Positions 1 through 9,449 of a stretch of 64,000 nucleotides of DNA are shown here, in pieces; within the stretch, counting starts at the first letter, position 1, and each line of letters begins with the position of its first letter. Under the pieces are notes generated by a model. It did not search any database. It saw only the letters and a program-made list of their open reading frames with translations, and had not been told where the DNA came from. Position numbers and translations under genes: made by a program. The stretch is from Bacteroidota bacterium (GTDB lineage Bacteria > Bacteroidota > Bacteroidia > Chitinophagales > Chitinophagaceae), in NCBI GenBank assembly GCA_016183765.1, contig JACPEA010000001.1:62001-126000 (forward strand), in the 5' to 3' direction.

Positions 1-759
1 GCCAATGCCAACAGGTTCCGGCTGGCGTTCCTGTTAAGCAGCGGATTCCGGTCGCCGAACGTAGATGATCTGACCAAGGTATTTGATACCAAAACGGGCT
101 ATGTGGTGGTACCCAACAAAGACCTGAAGCCAGAGTATACGTATAATGCAGAGATCAACTGGAACCAGTTCACAGAACGTTTCAGTTTTGGCGGATCTGT
201 ATTTTATACCTGGTTCCGTAATGCGATTGTGGTGGATAAATTCCGGTTTAATGGAAGCGACAGTATTGTTTACCAGAATGTGAACAGTGGCGTATTTGCT
301 CCCCAGAACAAAGCAAGGGCCTGGGTGGCCGGCTTCAGCCTGAACGCATCCTGGAAGCCGGAAAAGAATACCACACTGGAAGCCGTTTATACTTATACCA
401 GGGGTAAATTTACCAGTGCGGGCGTAACGGTTCCATTGGACCATATTCCACCGGTATTTGGCAGGGTAGGGCTGAAACATATCCGCACAACCTGGCAGGC
501 TGAAACCTATGTGTTGTTCAATGGTTGGAAACGTATAGCAGAGTATAATCCCAACGGGGAGGATAACCAGCAGTATGCCACACCGGAAGGCATGCCTTCC
601 TGGTACAGCCTGAATTTGCGCGGACAGGTAAAACTGGGCGGAGCCATCAGTGCACAACTGTTGGTAGAGAACCTGCTCGACAGGAACTATCGTTATTTCT
701 CCAGCGGCATATCTGCCCCCGGAAGAAATTTTATCATGAGCCTGAAAGTGAATTTCTAA
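1..759 (+). CDS. TonB-dependent receptor, C-terminal part (cut by window edge)
   Basis: The reading frame is open from base 1 to a TAA at 757-759, giving 252 residues of the C-terminal half of an outer-membrane beta-barrel. The segment GFRSPNVDDL near the start is the conserved 'GFR(A/S)P' region of TonB-dependent receptors. The remainder alternates aromatic and polar residues as barrel strands do, contains the late motif LLVENLLDRNYR, and ends in phenylalanine (LKVNF), the usual C-terminal signature for outer-membrane insertion. Plug domain and TonB box lie outside the window, so the substrate (siderophore, vitamin or glycan) cannot be inferred. A strong hairpin follows the stop at once, so this is the last gene of its transcript. 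Confidence 0.9.
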   Translation, partial: ANANRFRLAFLLSSGFRSPNVDDLTKVFDTKTGYVVVPNKDLKPEYTYNAEINWNQFTERFSFGGSVFYTWFRNAIVVDKFRFNGSDSIVYQNVNSGVFAPQNKARAWVAGFSLNASWKPEKNTTLEAVYTYTRGKFTSAGVTVPLDHIPPVFGRVGLKHIRTTWQAETYVLFNGWKRIAEYNPNGEDNQQYATPEGMPSWYSLNLRGQVKLGGAISAQLLVENLLDRNYRYFSSGISAPGRNFIMSLKVNF

Positions 760-763
760 AATG

Positions 764-793
764 AAAAAGGCCGGGCTTCAACCCGGCCTTTTT
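764..793. terminator. bidirectional intrinsic terminator
   Basis: A 12-bp perfect stem (AAAAAGGCCGGG / CCCGGCCTTTTT) with a 6-base loop sits between the receptor ending at 759 and purC, which ends at 806 on the other strand. The A-run and T-run flank the GC stem symmetrically, so it can terminate both convergent transcripts. Confidence 0.9.
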
Positions 794-805
794 GTATCCC
801 TTACG

Positions 806-1738
806 TTAGGGAAGCAGAAGTCTCTCCAATGCGATCTGAATCTTCTCAAAAGTTTCTTTCTCGCTGATCTCTTCCGGCGCAAATGTTTTGCCGATCACTT
901 TTTCGTAGAGTTCAATATATCTTTTGCTGATGGTATCGATCCATTCATCGGTCATTTCAGGAACGGTCTGTCCCTCCTTGCCCATAAAGTTGTTGGCGAT
1001 CAGCCATTCGCGTACAAATTCTTTACTCAGCTGTTTTTGTTTATCGCCGGTGGCCTGCCTTTGTTCAAATCCTTCTGCATAAAAATAACGGGAAGAATCC
1101 GGGGTATGCACTTCATCCATCAGGTAAATAGTGTCACCGATCTTGCCAAACTCATACTTGGTATCGGCCAGTATCAGTCCCCTGGAAGCGGCGATTTCTT
1201 TACCGCGGGCAAACAGCTTCAGGGTATAGTCTTCCAACACGGCCCATTCAGCTTCTGTTGCCAGTCCTTTAGCAATGATCGCTTCTTTGGAGATGTCTTC
1301 GTCATGACCCGCATCTGCCTTGGTAGAGGGGGTAATAATAGGGGAGGGGAAGAAATCATTCTCTTTCAGTCCTTCCGGCATGGTTACGCCACAAAGTTCC
1401 CTTTTGCCGCTGCTGTAAGTGCGCCAGGCATGCCCTACCACGTTACCCCTGACCACCATTTCAATCTTGAAAGGCGTGCAACGTTTTCCGATGGAAGCAT
1501 TGGGTGTAGGCATTTCCACCAGCCAGTTGGGACAGATATCGCGCGTAGCTTCCAGCATATAGGCAGCTATTTGGTTTAAAACCTGTCCTTTATAAGGGAT
1601 GGGGCGTGGCAGGATCACATCAAAAGCCGAGATACGGTTACTGGCAATCATCACCAGCCAGTCGTTCTTGATGCTGTAAACGTCTCTGACTTTGCCGTGG
1701 TATACATTGGTCTGAAAGGGAAATTGGTAAGAAGACAT
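806..1738 (-). CDS. purC: phosphoribosylaminoimidazole-succinocarboxamide synthase
   Basis: SAICAR synthase joins aspartate to CAIR using ATP in de novo purine synthesis, in the cytoplasm. The 310-residue protein has the N-terminal nucleotide-binding signature GKVRDVY (15-21), the segment VVGHAWRTY, and the family signature [16 protein letters not shown]. It is of the long form (about 300 residues, as in yeast ADE1) rather than the 240-residue E. coli form. The ATG at 1738 is preferred; a TTG two codons upstream is also in frame. It stands alone: purM is 53 kb away. The downstream side shares the bidirectional terminator at 764-793. Confidence 0.97.
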   Translation of the reverse strand: MSSYQFPFQTNVYHGKVRDVYSIKNDWLVMIASNRISAFDVILPRPIPYKGQVLNQIAAYMLEATRDICPNWLVEMPTPNASIGKRCTPFKIEMVVRGNVVGHAWRTYSSGKRELCGVTMPEGLKENDFFPSPIITPSTKADAGHDEDISKEAIIAKGLATEAEWAVLEDYTLKLFARGKEIAASRGLILADTKYEFGKIGDTIYLMDEVHTPDSSRYFYAEGFEQRQATGDKQKQLSKEFVREWLIANNFMGKEGQTVPEMTDEWIDTISKRYIELYEKVIGKTFAPEEISEKETFEKIQIALERLLLP

Positions 1739-1885
1739 GCCCAAAATTAGTTAGTGCCTTGATAAATAGGGGGTAGTGAACATAATTTTTCTCAACAGAT
1801 GACCGTTATTTGTGAACAAATTAAATTTTCAAGTAAAACTAACAAATGCTATTTTTAGCTACAATTCATTTAAAACTTGCCTAAT

Positions 1886-4807
1886 ATGAGAAGACTCTTA
1901 ACCCATTACGGGTTGTTGGCTGTGGGTGCTATGATCTGTGTATCAGCAACGGCCCAGCAATCGACTACTGTCTCCGGTAGTGTTAAAAACAGTAAATCGA
2001 AAGAGGCCATATCAGCCGTTTCGGTTACCATCAAAGGAGCAACTACAGGAACCTTTACCGATGACAAGGGTAGTTTCAAGTTTTCTACCGTACAGAAGCT
2101 GCCATTTACACTGGTATTTTCTTCAGTCGGATATCTTAACAAGGAAGTGGTTGTTAAGAACAACAATGAAGTAGTGAATGTGGATATAGATGCTTCCTTT
2201 ACTTTGGGCGATGAAGTGGTGGTAGCGGCTTCAAGGGTTCCGGAAAGAATTCTTGAATCACCTGTATCTATCGAAAGGATTGGTACGGCTGCTATCCGGA
2301 ACACACCGGCTACCAACTATTACGATATGATCACCAACCTGAAAGGGGTGGACGTGGTATCGGCCAGTTTAACTTTTCGCAGCGTAGGTACCCGGGGTTT
2401 CAACAACAGCGGTAACGTTCGTTTGAACCAGATCGTGGACGGTATGGACAACCAGGCCCCCGGTCTGAACTTCTCTGTAGGTAGCATCATCGGTTTAACG
2501 GAACTGGACGTAGAGAATATTGAACTGCTGCCGGGAGCTTCTTCTGCCCTGTACGGGTCAGGAGGTATGAATGGTACCGTGCTGATCAACGGCAAGAGCC
2601 CTTTCAAATACCAGGGCCTGAGCTTTCAGATCAAACAGGGTATCAAGGATGTTGACGCTTACCAGCGCCCCAAATCTCCTTTCTACGACTGGAGTGTTCG
2701 CTGGGCACAGAAAGTATCAGAGAAATTCGCCTTCAAGATCGGCGCCCAGTTTACACAGGCGCAGGACTGGCTGGCTAACCAGACAGAAAACTACAGTCGT
2801 ACAGGTTCAGCCAACGGATTTGCTATCCCCGGCTGGAGAACTTCCGACCCTAACTATGATGGTGTGAACGTATATGGTGATGAAACTTCTCAGAACATCA
2901 GCACCATTGCGAACCAGGTGTTTGCTGCTGCAGGTTTAGGCAGCGCCCAGCTGGGTGCGTTCAATGGCTGGCTGGCCGCTAATCCGGGCGCTAATATTAC
3001 CGGGTTCAATAGCTTTCTGACTGCTGCGGGTGCCGGTGCACTGGTAGCTGCCGGTATTTCTCCAATCGTGTACGGAGCATCTCCCAGCCGTAACTTTTAT
3101 AATAACCAGTCTGTGAGCAGAACCGGTTACAATGAGATCGATGTGGTAGACCCCAATACGGTCAACTTTAAACTGTCTGGTAGCCTGCATTACAAACTGT
3201 CTGACAGGACCGAAGCCATTTTCCAGACCAATTTCGGAACCGGTAACAGTGTGTATACCGGTAGCGACCGTTATTCTCTGAAAGACCTGAAAATGGCCCA
3301 GTTCAAACTGGAACTGAAGAGCAAGAACTGGTACCTGAGAGCGTATACTACGCATGAGAATTCCGGTAGCTCTTTCAACGCAACCATTACGGCCCGTTTA
3401 TTCAATGAGGCCTGGAAAGCCAGTTCTTCCTGGTACCCGCAATATATGGTCGCATATGCTTCTTACCGCGATGCCGGCCTGGCCGATATTAATGCGCACA
3501 ACGCAGCCAGGGGCCTTGCAGACCAGGGAAGACCCACCGGTTATATCGGTGCTACCGACCTGTTTAAAAGTGTAGCAGGCAAGCCCATTTCACAGGGTGG
3601 TGGTCTGTTCCTCGACAGGTCAAGGTTGAATGTATTTGAAGGACAGTATAACCTGAGCGAAGACCTGGGTCTGACCAAAAGCGGAACCGACCTGCTGATT
3701 GGTCTGAGCGCACGCCAGTTCCAACTGAATTCACAGGGTACGCTGTTTGCAGATACCACTGCTCCGATCAAGATCAATGAACTGGGCGCTTATGCACAGT
3801 TATCACAGAAACTGTTCAACGATGTACTGAAACTGACCGTTTCAACCCGTTACGATAAGAACTCCAATTTCAAGGGCCGCTTTACACCAAGGGCTTCAGC
3901 CGTACTGAAACTGGCGAAAGACCATAACCTGCGTTTCTCTTACCAGCAGGCATACCGTTTTCCAACAACCCAGAACCAGTGGATCAACCTGCTGGTGGGT
4001 GGCGGTACCCGTTTGATGGGTGGTTTACCACAACTGCGCGACTACTATAAATTCAGCACCAACCCGGCCTATACTGTGGCAAGTGTACAGGCATTTGGCG
4101 CCAGCGTAGTAGGTGGTGCACCTAACACAGGTCTGTTACAGCAGCAGCAGTTTGGCGAATTCAAACCAGAATCCAGCCAGTCATTTGAAGTGGGTTACAA
4201 AGGCCTGATCGCTCAGCGGTTACTGATTGATGTATATGCCTACTGGGCCAAGTACAAAGACTTCCTCAGCGGCGTAACTGTGATACAGGCAAGAAATGCA
4301 CCCAGTGGTCCTGCCAGTTACTATGATGTGCTGGATGCCAATAAGCGCATTGCCTACAGCATTTCTGTCAATGCACCGGGTGATGTAAAAACTTCCGGTT
4401 GGGGAGCTTCTGCCGAATACCTGCTGCCCAAAAACTTCTCTGTGAGCGGTAATATCTATCACGATGAGATCGGATCGCTGCCTGCGGGTTTTGTGTCTTA
4501 TTTCAACACCCCTAAATACAGGATCAATGCAACCCTGGCAAATTCAGGATTTGGAAAAGGGGAGCGTTTCGGATTTAATATCGTGTACAGGTGGGCCAAT
4601 AGCTTCCACTATGAAGGAACTTTCGGTGCCGGTATGGTGCCCTGGATCCGTACGGTAGATGCAGCGGTAAGTTATAAACTGCCTTCCACCAAATCCCTGA
4701 TCAAGATCGGTGGTACCAATATCTTCAACAAATACTACCGTACAGGATGGGGCAACCCCCAGATCGGCGGCCTGTATTATATCAGTTTTGGATATAATGT
4801 GTTTTAA
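1886..4807 (+). CDS. TonB-dependent receptor with carboxypeptidase-like N-terminal domain
   Basis: This 973-residue outer-membrane active transporter begins with a signal peptide (about 1-24, ending CVSATAQQ). A carboxypeptidase-regulatory-like beta-sandwich follows (about 28-110, SVKNSKSKEAISAVSVTIKG), then the plug (about 115-240, with ENIELLPGASSALYG and the GTVLING segment), then a barrel ending in phenylalanine (GYNVF). An in-frame TTG three codons upstream exists, but the ATG at 1886 starts the signal peptide directly. The N-terminal extension is typical of SusC-like Bacteroidota receptors, but no SusD-type lipoprotein gene lies next to it, so it is better called a plain receptor. Substrate unknown. 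A hairpin at 4887-4914 probably ends the transcript. Confidence 0.95.
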   Translation: MRRLLTHYGLLAVGAMICVSATAQQSTTVSGSVKNSKSKEAISAVSVTIKGATTGTFTDDKGSFKFSTVQKLPFTLVFSSVGYLNKEVVVKNNNEVVNVDIDASFTLGDEVVVAASRVPERILESPVSIERIGTAAIRNTPATNYYDMITNLKGVDVVSASLTFRSVGTRGFNNSGNVRLNQIVDGMDNQAPGLNFSVGSIIGLTELDVENIELLPGASSALYGSGGMNGTVLINGKSPFKYQGLSFQIKQGIKDVDAYQRPKSPFYDWSVRWAQKVSEKFAFKIGAQFTQAQDWLANQTENYSRTGSANGFAIPGWRTSDPNYDGVNVYGDETSQNISTIANQVFAAAGLGSAQLGAFNGWLAANPGANITGFNSFLTAAGAGALVAAGISPIVYGASPSRNFYNNQSVSRTGYNEIDVVDPNTVNFKLSGSLHYKLSDRTEAIFQTNFGTGNSVYTGSDRYSLKDLKMAQFKLELKSKNWYLRAYTTHENSGSSFNATITARLFNEAWKASSSWYPQYMVAYASYRDAGLADINAHNAARGLADQGRPTGYIGATDLFKSVAGKPISQGGGLFLDRSRLNVFEGQYNLSEDLGLTKSGTDLLIGLSARQFQLNSQGTLFADTTAPIKINELGAYAQLSQKLFNDVLKLTVSTRYDKNSNFKGRFTPRASAVLKLAKDHNLRFSYQQAYRFPTTQNQWINLLVGGGTRLMGGLPQLRDYYKFSTNPAYTVASVQAFGASVVGGAPNTGLLQQQQFGEFKPESSQSFEVGYKGLIAQRLLIDVYAYWAKYKDFLSGVTVIQARNAPSGPASYYDVLDANKRIAYSISVNAPGDVKTSGWGASAEYLLPKNFSVSGNIYHDEIGSLPAGFVSYFNTPKYRINATLANSGFGKGERFGFNIVYRWANSFHYEGTFGAGMVPWIRTVDAAVSYKLPSTKSLIKIGGTNIFNKYYRTGWGNPQIGGLYYISFGYNVF

Positions 4808-4822
4808 GGGAGAAGCTTAGGT

Positions 4823-4992
4823 GGCTGTGAGCTGCTAGCTATGAGCTACGAGCAACACATCAAATTAAGCTATGAATATAGAAATGGATCCCCCGCCGGA
4901 AATGGCGGGGGATCTTTCATTGTACCCAGGTATCCGCGTTTCTGAAGTCCAGGAATCATTACCTCGCAGCTCATGGCTAGCAACTCATAGCC
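4823..4992. repeat. imperfect inverted repeat enclosing a terminator
   Basis: Arm 4823-4852 and the reverse complement of 4963-4992 agree at about 26 of 30 positions. Both arms are built from variants of GAGCTGCTAGC and ATGAGCT. The GC-rich terminator hairpin at 4887-4914 lies inside the loop. The arms carry the degenerate short-word character of the other intergenic arrays in this window. No convincing protein is encoded here. Confidence 0.7.
4887..4914 (+). terminator. GC-rich terminator hairpin
   Basis: Perfect 11-bp stem GATCCCCCGCC / GGCGGGGGATC with loop GGAAAT. Only a short T-stretch follows, so termination strength is uncertain. It is the best candidate for the end of the receptor transcript. 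Confidence 0.65.
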
Positions 4993-5012
4993 AATACCCC
5001 CGGCCAAGCATT

Positions 5013-5045
5013 TTTGGTTTTGTACCCGATAATCTTATATTTTTG
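5013..5045 (+). promoter_or_regulatory. Bacteroidota-type promoter for pdhB
   Basis: TATTTTTGC at 5038-5046 matches the Bacteroidota -7 consensus TAnnTTTG. TTTG copies at 5013-5016 and 5019-5022 lie 21 and 15 bases upstream and either could be the -33 element. Initiation would fall near 5050, leaving a leader of about 18 bases before the ATG at 5069. Confidence 0.55.
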
Positions 5046-5068
5046 CTGCTCATTTTAAAACCGATCAA

Positions 5069-6055
5069 ATGCGTTCTATTGCTTTCAGAGAGGCTTTGCG
5101 TGAAGCCATGAATGAAGAAATGAGAAGAGACGAAAGGGTCTTTTTAATGGGTGAAGAAGTTGCCGAATACAATGGTGCTTATAAAGTAAGCCAGGGAATG
5201 CTGGCAGAATTTGGAAGTAAACGTGTGATTGATACCCCGATCGCTGAACTGGGTTTTACCGCTGTAGCCGTAGGTGCAGCTCAGAACGGTCTGCGCCCGG
5301 TGGTGGAATTCATGACCTGGAACTTTGCCGTACTGGCCATGGACCAGATCCTGAATACCGCGTCTAAAATGCTGGCCATGAGCGGTGGCCAGCTCGGTTG
5401 TCCCATCGTGTTCCGCGGACCTAACGGAAGTGCCGGTCAGCTGGGTGCACAGCACTCTACCGCTTTTGAAAGCTATTATGCCAATATTCCCGGTATCAAA
5501 GTGGTATCTCCCTCCAATGGATATGATGCCAAAGGATTGCTGAAACAAGCCATCCGTTATGAGCAGGACCCTGTTATATTCATGGAAAGTGAAGTGATGT
5601 ATGGCGACAAGTCTGATGTTCCCGATGAAGAATATTATATCCCGCTGGGTAAGGCAGATATAAAGAAACAGGGAGGTGATGTGACCATCGTTTCGTATAA
5701 TAAAATGATGAAAGTGGCGCTGGCCGCTGCTGCAGAACTGGAAAAAGAAGGTATCAGCGCAGAAGTGATCGATCTCCGGTCCATCCGTCCGCTCGACTGG
5801 CATACTATTCTGGAGAGTGTTAAAAAAACCAACCGCCTGGTGATCGTGGAAGAGCAGTGGCCCTTTGCTTCTGTATCTTCAGAGATCACCTACCGGATCC
5901 AGAAAGAAGGATTCGATTACCTGGATGCACCTATCCGCCGTATCACCAGCGCAGATGCCCCCATGCACTATGCACCCAACCTGGCAGCACTGGCCATACC
6001 AGATGTAACCAGGACCGTGAAACTGGTGAAAGAAGTGATGTACCTGAAAAAATAA
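5069..6055 (+). CDS. pdhB: pyruvate dehydrogenase E1 component, beta subunit
   Basis: The beta subunit of the heterotetrameric thiamine-diphosphate E1 enzyme pairs with an alpha subunit to decarboxylate pyruvate for the cytoplasmic pyruvate dehydrogenase complex. The 328 residues show the family landmarks MGEEVAEYNGAYKVSQG, DTPIAELGF, FRGPNGSAGQLGAQHS and the C-terminal transketolase domain (EVIDLRSIRPLD, EEQWPFASVSSEI). The length is normal. No alpha-subunit or E2 gene is next to it, so the complex is encoded at split loci here. A branched-chain 2-oxoacid dehydrogenase beta subunit is the alternative, but YNGAYKVSQG favours pyruvate dehydrogenase. It has its own promoter and terminator. Confidence 0.93.
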   Translation: MRSIAFREALREAMNEEMRRDERVFLMGEEVAEYNGAYKVSQGMLAEFGSKRVIDTPIAELGFTAVAVGAAQNGLRPVVEFMTWNFAVLAMDQILNTASKMLAMSGGQLGCPIVFRGPNGSAGQLGAQHSTAFESYYANIPGIKVVSPSNGYDAKGLLKQAIRYEQDPVIFMESEVMYGDKSDVPDEEYYIPLGKADIKKQGGDVTIVSYNKMMKVALAAAAELEKEGISAEVIDLRSIRPLDWHTILESVKKTNRLVIVEEQWPFASVSSEITYRIQKEGFDYLDAPIRRITSADAPMHYAPNLAALAIPDVTRTVKLVKEVMYLKK

Positions 6056-6071
6056 CAATAGTCGATACAAC

Positions 6072-6102
6072 AAAAACCCGGAACCAAAAGCTCCGGGTTT
6101 TT
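6072..6102 (+). terminator. intrinsic terminator after pdhB
   Basis: Stem AAAAACCCGGA / TCCGGGTTTTT, 11 bp, with a 9-base loop and terminal T-run. It separates pdhB from the receptor gene that starts at 6130. Confidence 0.9.
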
Positions 6103-6129
6103 ATTTTCCGGCCGATTTTTGGACACTTT

Positions 6130-8208
6130 ATGAAACATCTTTTTACCTTATTACCTGCAGCAATCTTACCATTGTTGCTTTTTTCGCAGCGGTCTGATTC
6201 TGCCCGGCTGGTTCCGGTTACGGATACCGTATTGCCCGAAGTGGCCGTACAGGCTTTTCAATCCAACCTTCAATGGAAAGCCGTTCCGGCGGCCGTGGCA
6301 CTGCTGGGCCGTAATGAGCTGGCACGGTATGGCTCGGCTTCACTGGTGCCTGTGATGAATATGGTGCCGGGTATCCGTATAGAAGAGCGGTCGCCTGCCA
6401 GCTATCGGTTATCCATCCGCGGAAGCCTGTTACGGTCTCCTTTCGGCGTACGTAATGTGAAAATATACTGGAATAGCATACCGCTTACCGATGGGGGCGG
6501 CAATACCTACCTGAACCTGGTAGACCAGACGCAGCTAACAGCTGTGGAGATCATCAAAGGACCAGCCGCGAGTATATACGGAGCCGGCACCGGCGGAGCT
6601 GTATTATTACGCTCCGATCCTGCTTATACCCGGCAAAAAGAACACCGGTTTACTTCGGGTATACTGGGAGGGTCTTATGGACTGTTTCAGCAACACCTGG
6701 GTTGGGAATACAGTAATGCAAGGATCACATCCTCCCTTCAGCAAAGCCACCAGCAGGCAGATGGTTACCGCGAACAATCCGCTTCCCGGAAAGATATGGT
6801 GAAATGGCAGTTCAGCTGGCAAACGGCCCGGCAGCAGATCCGGTTCATGGCATGGTACACCGATCTGTACTACCAGACACCCGGCGGTATTACCCTGGCG
6901 CAGATGCAGCTGAATCCCAAACTGGCAAGGCAACCCGCCGGCAGTTTACCCGGTGCGGTTCAGCAAAAAACGGCCATCTACAACAAAACCCTTCTGGCTG
7001 CCATACAGCAGGAGATCCGGTTGGGTGAGCAATGGACATGGAAGAACTTCCTTAGCGGGCATCATTCCTCCATTGCCAATCCTTTCATTACCAATTACGA
7101 AAAAAGAGCTGAGGCAAATTTGGGCGCCGGTTCACAACTGGTGTACAGTATCTCCAATGCTGTCTTCCGTTTTCAGTGGATCAATGGGGCAGAATACCTG
7201 CACAACCATTCCCTCATCGATAATTTTGGTAACCGTTCGGGTAATGCAGATACCGTTCAGTTCCGGGATGATATCTATGCGGTGCAATGGTTCGCTTTTT
7301 CACAGGCACAGCTGAGCCTGGCCGATAAATGGGTGCTGACGGCAGGTGTAAGCATCAACAACTCATCCTACCGTTACCAACGAACCTCAGATCCGGCCAG
7401 TACCGGTTTTGTCCGGAAAAAGATCAGCGGTGTGGTAACACCCAGGCTGGCGATCGCCTATCGGGTAAGTAAAGCAGTATCAGTGTACCTGCTGGCTGCC
7501 AAAGGTTTTTCACCACCTGCTCTTGCCGAAGTAAGACCTTCTGATGGCAACTATTATGGCAACCTGGAGGCGGAATATGGCTGGAATATTGAAGCCGGTA
7601 TCAAGGGAGCGACCGCGGATAATCGTTGGCAGTTTGATGTGGCGGCCTATTTCTTCCGATTGCAGAATGCCATTGTCCGGAGGACCAATGCCATTGGTGC
7701 AGAGTATTTTGTAAATGCGGGCAGCACCCGGCAGAACGGCCTGGAAACCTGGCTGAAATACCGCGTGATAAAGGAAGGGAAACGACTGGTGCGCGACTGG
7801 AACCTGTGGAGCAGTTTTAGCTACCAACCCTATCGTTTTGAAGAATACCAGCAATCGGGCAGTAATTATTCCGGGAAAAATCTGACAGGGGTACCCCGTA
7901 CGATCTGGGTAACTGGCATGGATATTGAAATCCGTAACGGGGTGTACCTAAACACATCTGTTAATGCCACGGGCAGTTTGCCCCTGACAGATAAGAATGA
8001 TGTGCTGGCAGAGGCTTACCAGCTGGTACAGTTGAAACTGGGCTACAGGACCGGGCAGAAAAAGCAGCAGCTCGACTGGTTCATCGGTGTAGATAACCTG
8101 CTGAACCAGCGGTATAGCCTGGGTAACGATATCAATGCCCTGGGAAAAAGGTATTATAACCCGGCCCCGGGCAGAAACGTCTTTGCCGGGGTCCGGTACC
8201 GGTTCTGA
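6130..8208 (+). CDS. TonB-dependent receptor without N-terminal extension
   Basis: A 692-residue outer-membrane receptor. The signal peptide covers about 1-20 (LPLLLFSQ). The plug follows directly, with MVPGIRIEERSPASYRLSIR and the motif VEIIKGPAASIYGAGTGGAV. The barrel holds the GFSPPALAEVRPSDG segment and ends in VRYRF. The open frame extends further upstream over the pdhB end, but the ATG at 6130 begins a proper signal peptide just after the pdhB terminator. No carboxypeptidase-like domain is present, so it belongs to the shorter siderophore/cobalamin-type class. The ligand is not predictable from sequence. Confidence 0.94.
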   Translation: MKHLFTLLPAAILPLLLFSQRSDSARLVPVTDTVLPEVAVQAFQSNLQWKAVPAAVALLGRNELARYGSASLVPVMNMVPGIRIEERSPASYRLSIRGSLLRSPFGVRNVKIYWNSIPLTDGGGNTYLNLVDQTQLTAVEIIKGPAASIYGAGTGGAVLLRSDPAYTRQKEHRFTSGILGGSYGLFQQHLGWEYSNARITSSLQQSHQQADGYREQSASRKDMVKWQFSWQTARQQIRFMAWYTDLYYQTPGGITLAQMQLNPKLARQPAGSLPGAVQQKTAIYNKTLLAAIQQEIRLGEQWTWKNFLSGHHSSIANPFITNYEKRAEANLGAGSQLVYSISNAVFRFQWINGAEYLHNHSLIDNFGNRSGNADTVQFRDDIYAVQWFAFSQAQLSLADKWVLTAGVSINNSSYRYQRTSDPASTGFVRKKISGVVTPRLAIAYRVSKAVSVYLLAAKGFSPPALAEVRPSDGNYYGNLEAEYGWNIEAGIKGATADNRWQFDVAAYFFRLQNAIVRRTNAIGAEYFVNAGSTRQNGLETWLKYRVIKEGKRLVRDWNLWSSFSYQPYRFEEYQQSGSNYSGKNLTGVPRTIWVTGMDIEIRNGVYLNTSVNATGSLPLTDKNDVLAEAYQLVQLKLGYRTGQKKQQLDWFIGVDNLLNQRYSLGNDINALGKRYYNPAPGRNVFAGVRYRF

Positions 8209-8285
8209 TGCAACAAAAGCTTAACATTTTGGCTGTAATGAATCCGCAGCCATGAACACTTATCTTAGCAGTAAATAGGAACGAT

Positions 8286-9446
8286 ATGCCGAATATTCTG
8301 ATCATCGACGACGAAAAAGCCATCCGGAACGTATTGAAGGAAATCCTGGGTAATGAGGGCTTTTCTGTAGAGGAAGCCACCGACGGGGAAGAGGGCTGGA
8401 AGAAATTTAACTCCGGTAGTTATGATGTGGTGCTTTGCGACATCAAAATGCCCAAACTGGACGGGATCGAATTCCTGCAGAAAGTGATCGAAGCACAGTC
8501 GGAAACCCCGGTGATCATGATCAGCGGGCATGGCAATATTGAAACGGCTGTAGATGCTGTGAAAAAAGGGGCGTTTGACTATATTTCCAAACCACCGGAC
8601 CTGAACAGGCTGCTCATCACCATCCGCAATGCGCTGGACAAAACCACGCTGGTGAAAGAGACCAAAGTGCTGAAACGGAAAGTATCCCGTGTGCAGGAGA
8701 TCATTGGTGATAGTGACGGGATACTGAAAGTAAAAGATACCATTGAAAAAGTGGCACCTACCGATGCGCGTGTACTGGTGACCGGTGAGAATGGTAGCGG
8801 TAAAGAACTCGTAGCCCGCTGGCTGCACGAAAAAAGTAACCGGGCAGGGGCGCCTATTGTGGAAGTGAACTGTGCGGCCATACCGGGTGAACTGATCGAG
8901 AGTGAATTGTTCGGTCATGAAAAAGGATCTTTTACCTCCGCCATCAAACAGCGAATCGGCAAGTTCGAACAGGCGCATGGCGGAACCCTTTTCCTGGATG
9001 AGATAGGAGATATGAGTTTATCCGCACAGGCCAAAGTGTTGCGTGCCCTGCAGGAAGGTAAGATCACCCGCGTGGGTGGCGATAAGGAGATCTCGGTAGA
9101 TGTGCGCGTGATCGCCGCTACCAATAAGGACCTGCTGGAAGAAGTCAATGCCAAGAATTTCCGTCTTGACCTCTACCATCGCCTGGGTGTGATCCTGATC
9201 CATGTGCCCTCACTGAACCAGCGCAGGGAGGATATCCCCCTGCTGGTAGAGAAATTTTTGTCAGATATAGCCGAGGAATACGGTCAGGCGGTAAAATCCA
9301 TCGAGAAAAAAGCACTGGAAGCCCTGCAGCAACATAACTGGACGGGCAATATCCGTGAACTCAGGAATGTGGTGGAGCGCCTGGTGATCCTTTCCGGCAA
9401 AGAGATCAGCCTGGGTGATGTGGAAGCGTATGTGTTGCCGAGGTAG
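8286..9446 (+). CDS. NtrC-like response regulator without DNA-binding domain
   Basis: A 386-residue cytoplasmic response regulator. An N-terminal receiver domain (3-118) has acidic pocket D8/D9, phospho-acceptor D52 and K102. A sigma-54-type AAA+ domain (about 135-370) has Walker A GENGSGKE (167-174), Walker B TLFLDEIGD (234-242) and the closing segment WTGNIRELRNVVERL. Two oddities are visible. The sigma-54 contact loop GAFTGA reads GSFTSA (214-219). The protein ends about 15 residues after the AAA+ domain, without the Fis-type helix-turn-helix of typical 460-residue NtrC proteins. If it activates sigma-54 it would act from solution or through a partner. No histidine kinase gene adjoins it. 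Confidence 0.92.
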   Translation: MPNILIIDDEKAIRNVLKEILGNEGFSVEEATDGEEGWKKFNSGSYDVVLCDIKMPKLDGIEFLQKVIEAQSETPVIMISGHGNIETAVDAVKKGAFDYISKPPDLNRLLITIRNALDKTTLVKETKVLKRKVSRVQEIIGDSDGILKVKDTIEKVAPTDARVLVTGENGSGKELVARWLHEKSNRAGAPIVEVNCAAIPGELIESELFGHEKGSFTSAIKQRIGKFEQAHGGTLFLDEIGDMSLSAQAKVLRALQEGKITRVGGDKEISVDVRVIAATNKDLLEEVNAKNFRLDLYHRLGVILIHVPSLNQRREDIPLLVEKFLSDIAEEYGQAVKSIEKKALEALQQHNWTGNIRELRNVVERLVILSGKEISLGDVEAYVLPR

Positions 9447-9449
9447 GGT

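Noticed and set aside
761..1579. Long open frame antisense to purC
   Set aside because: Lies entirely opposite a well-conserved gene and has no recognisable domain.
1742..1749. TAATTTTG (minus strand) as the purC promoter
   Set aside because: It ends 3 bases before the ATG, leaving no room for initiation; likely chance.
1886..4807. SusC-type polysaccharide utilisation locus
   Set aside because: No SusD-like lipoprotein or glycan enzymes adjoin the receptor.
4872..5111. Possible 79-residue protein before pdhB
   Set aside because: It covers a terminator, the repeat arm and the pdhB promoter and start; composition is not protein-like.
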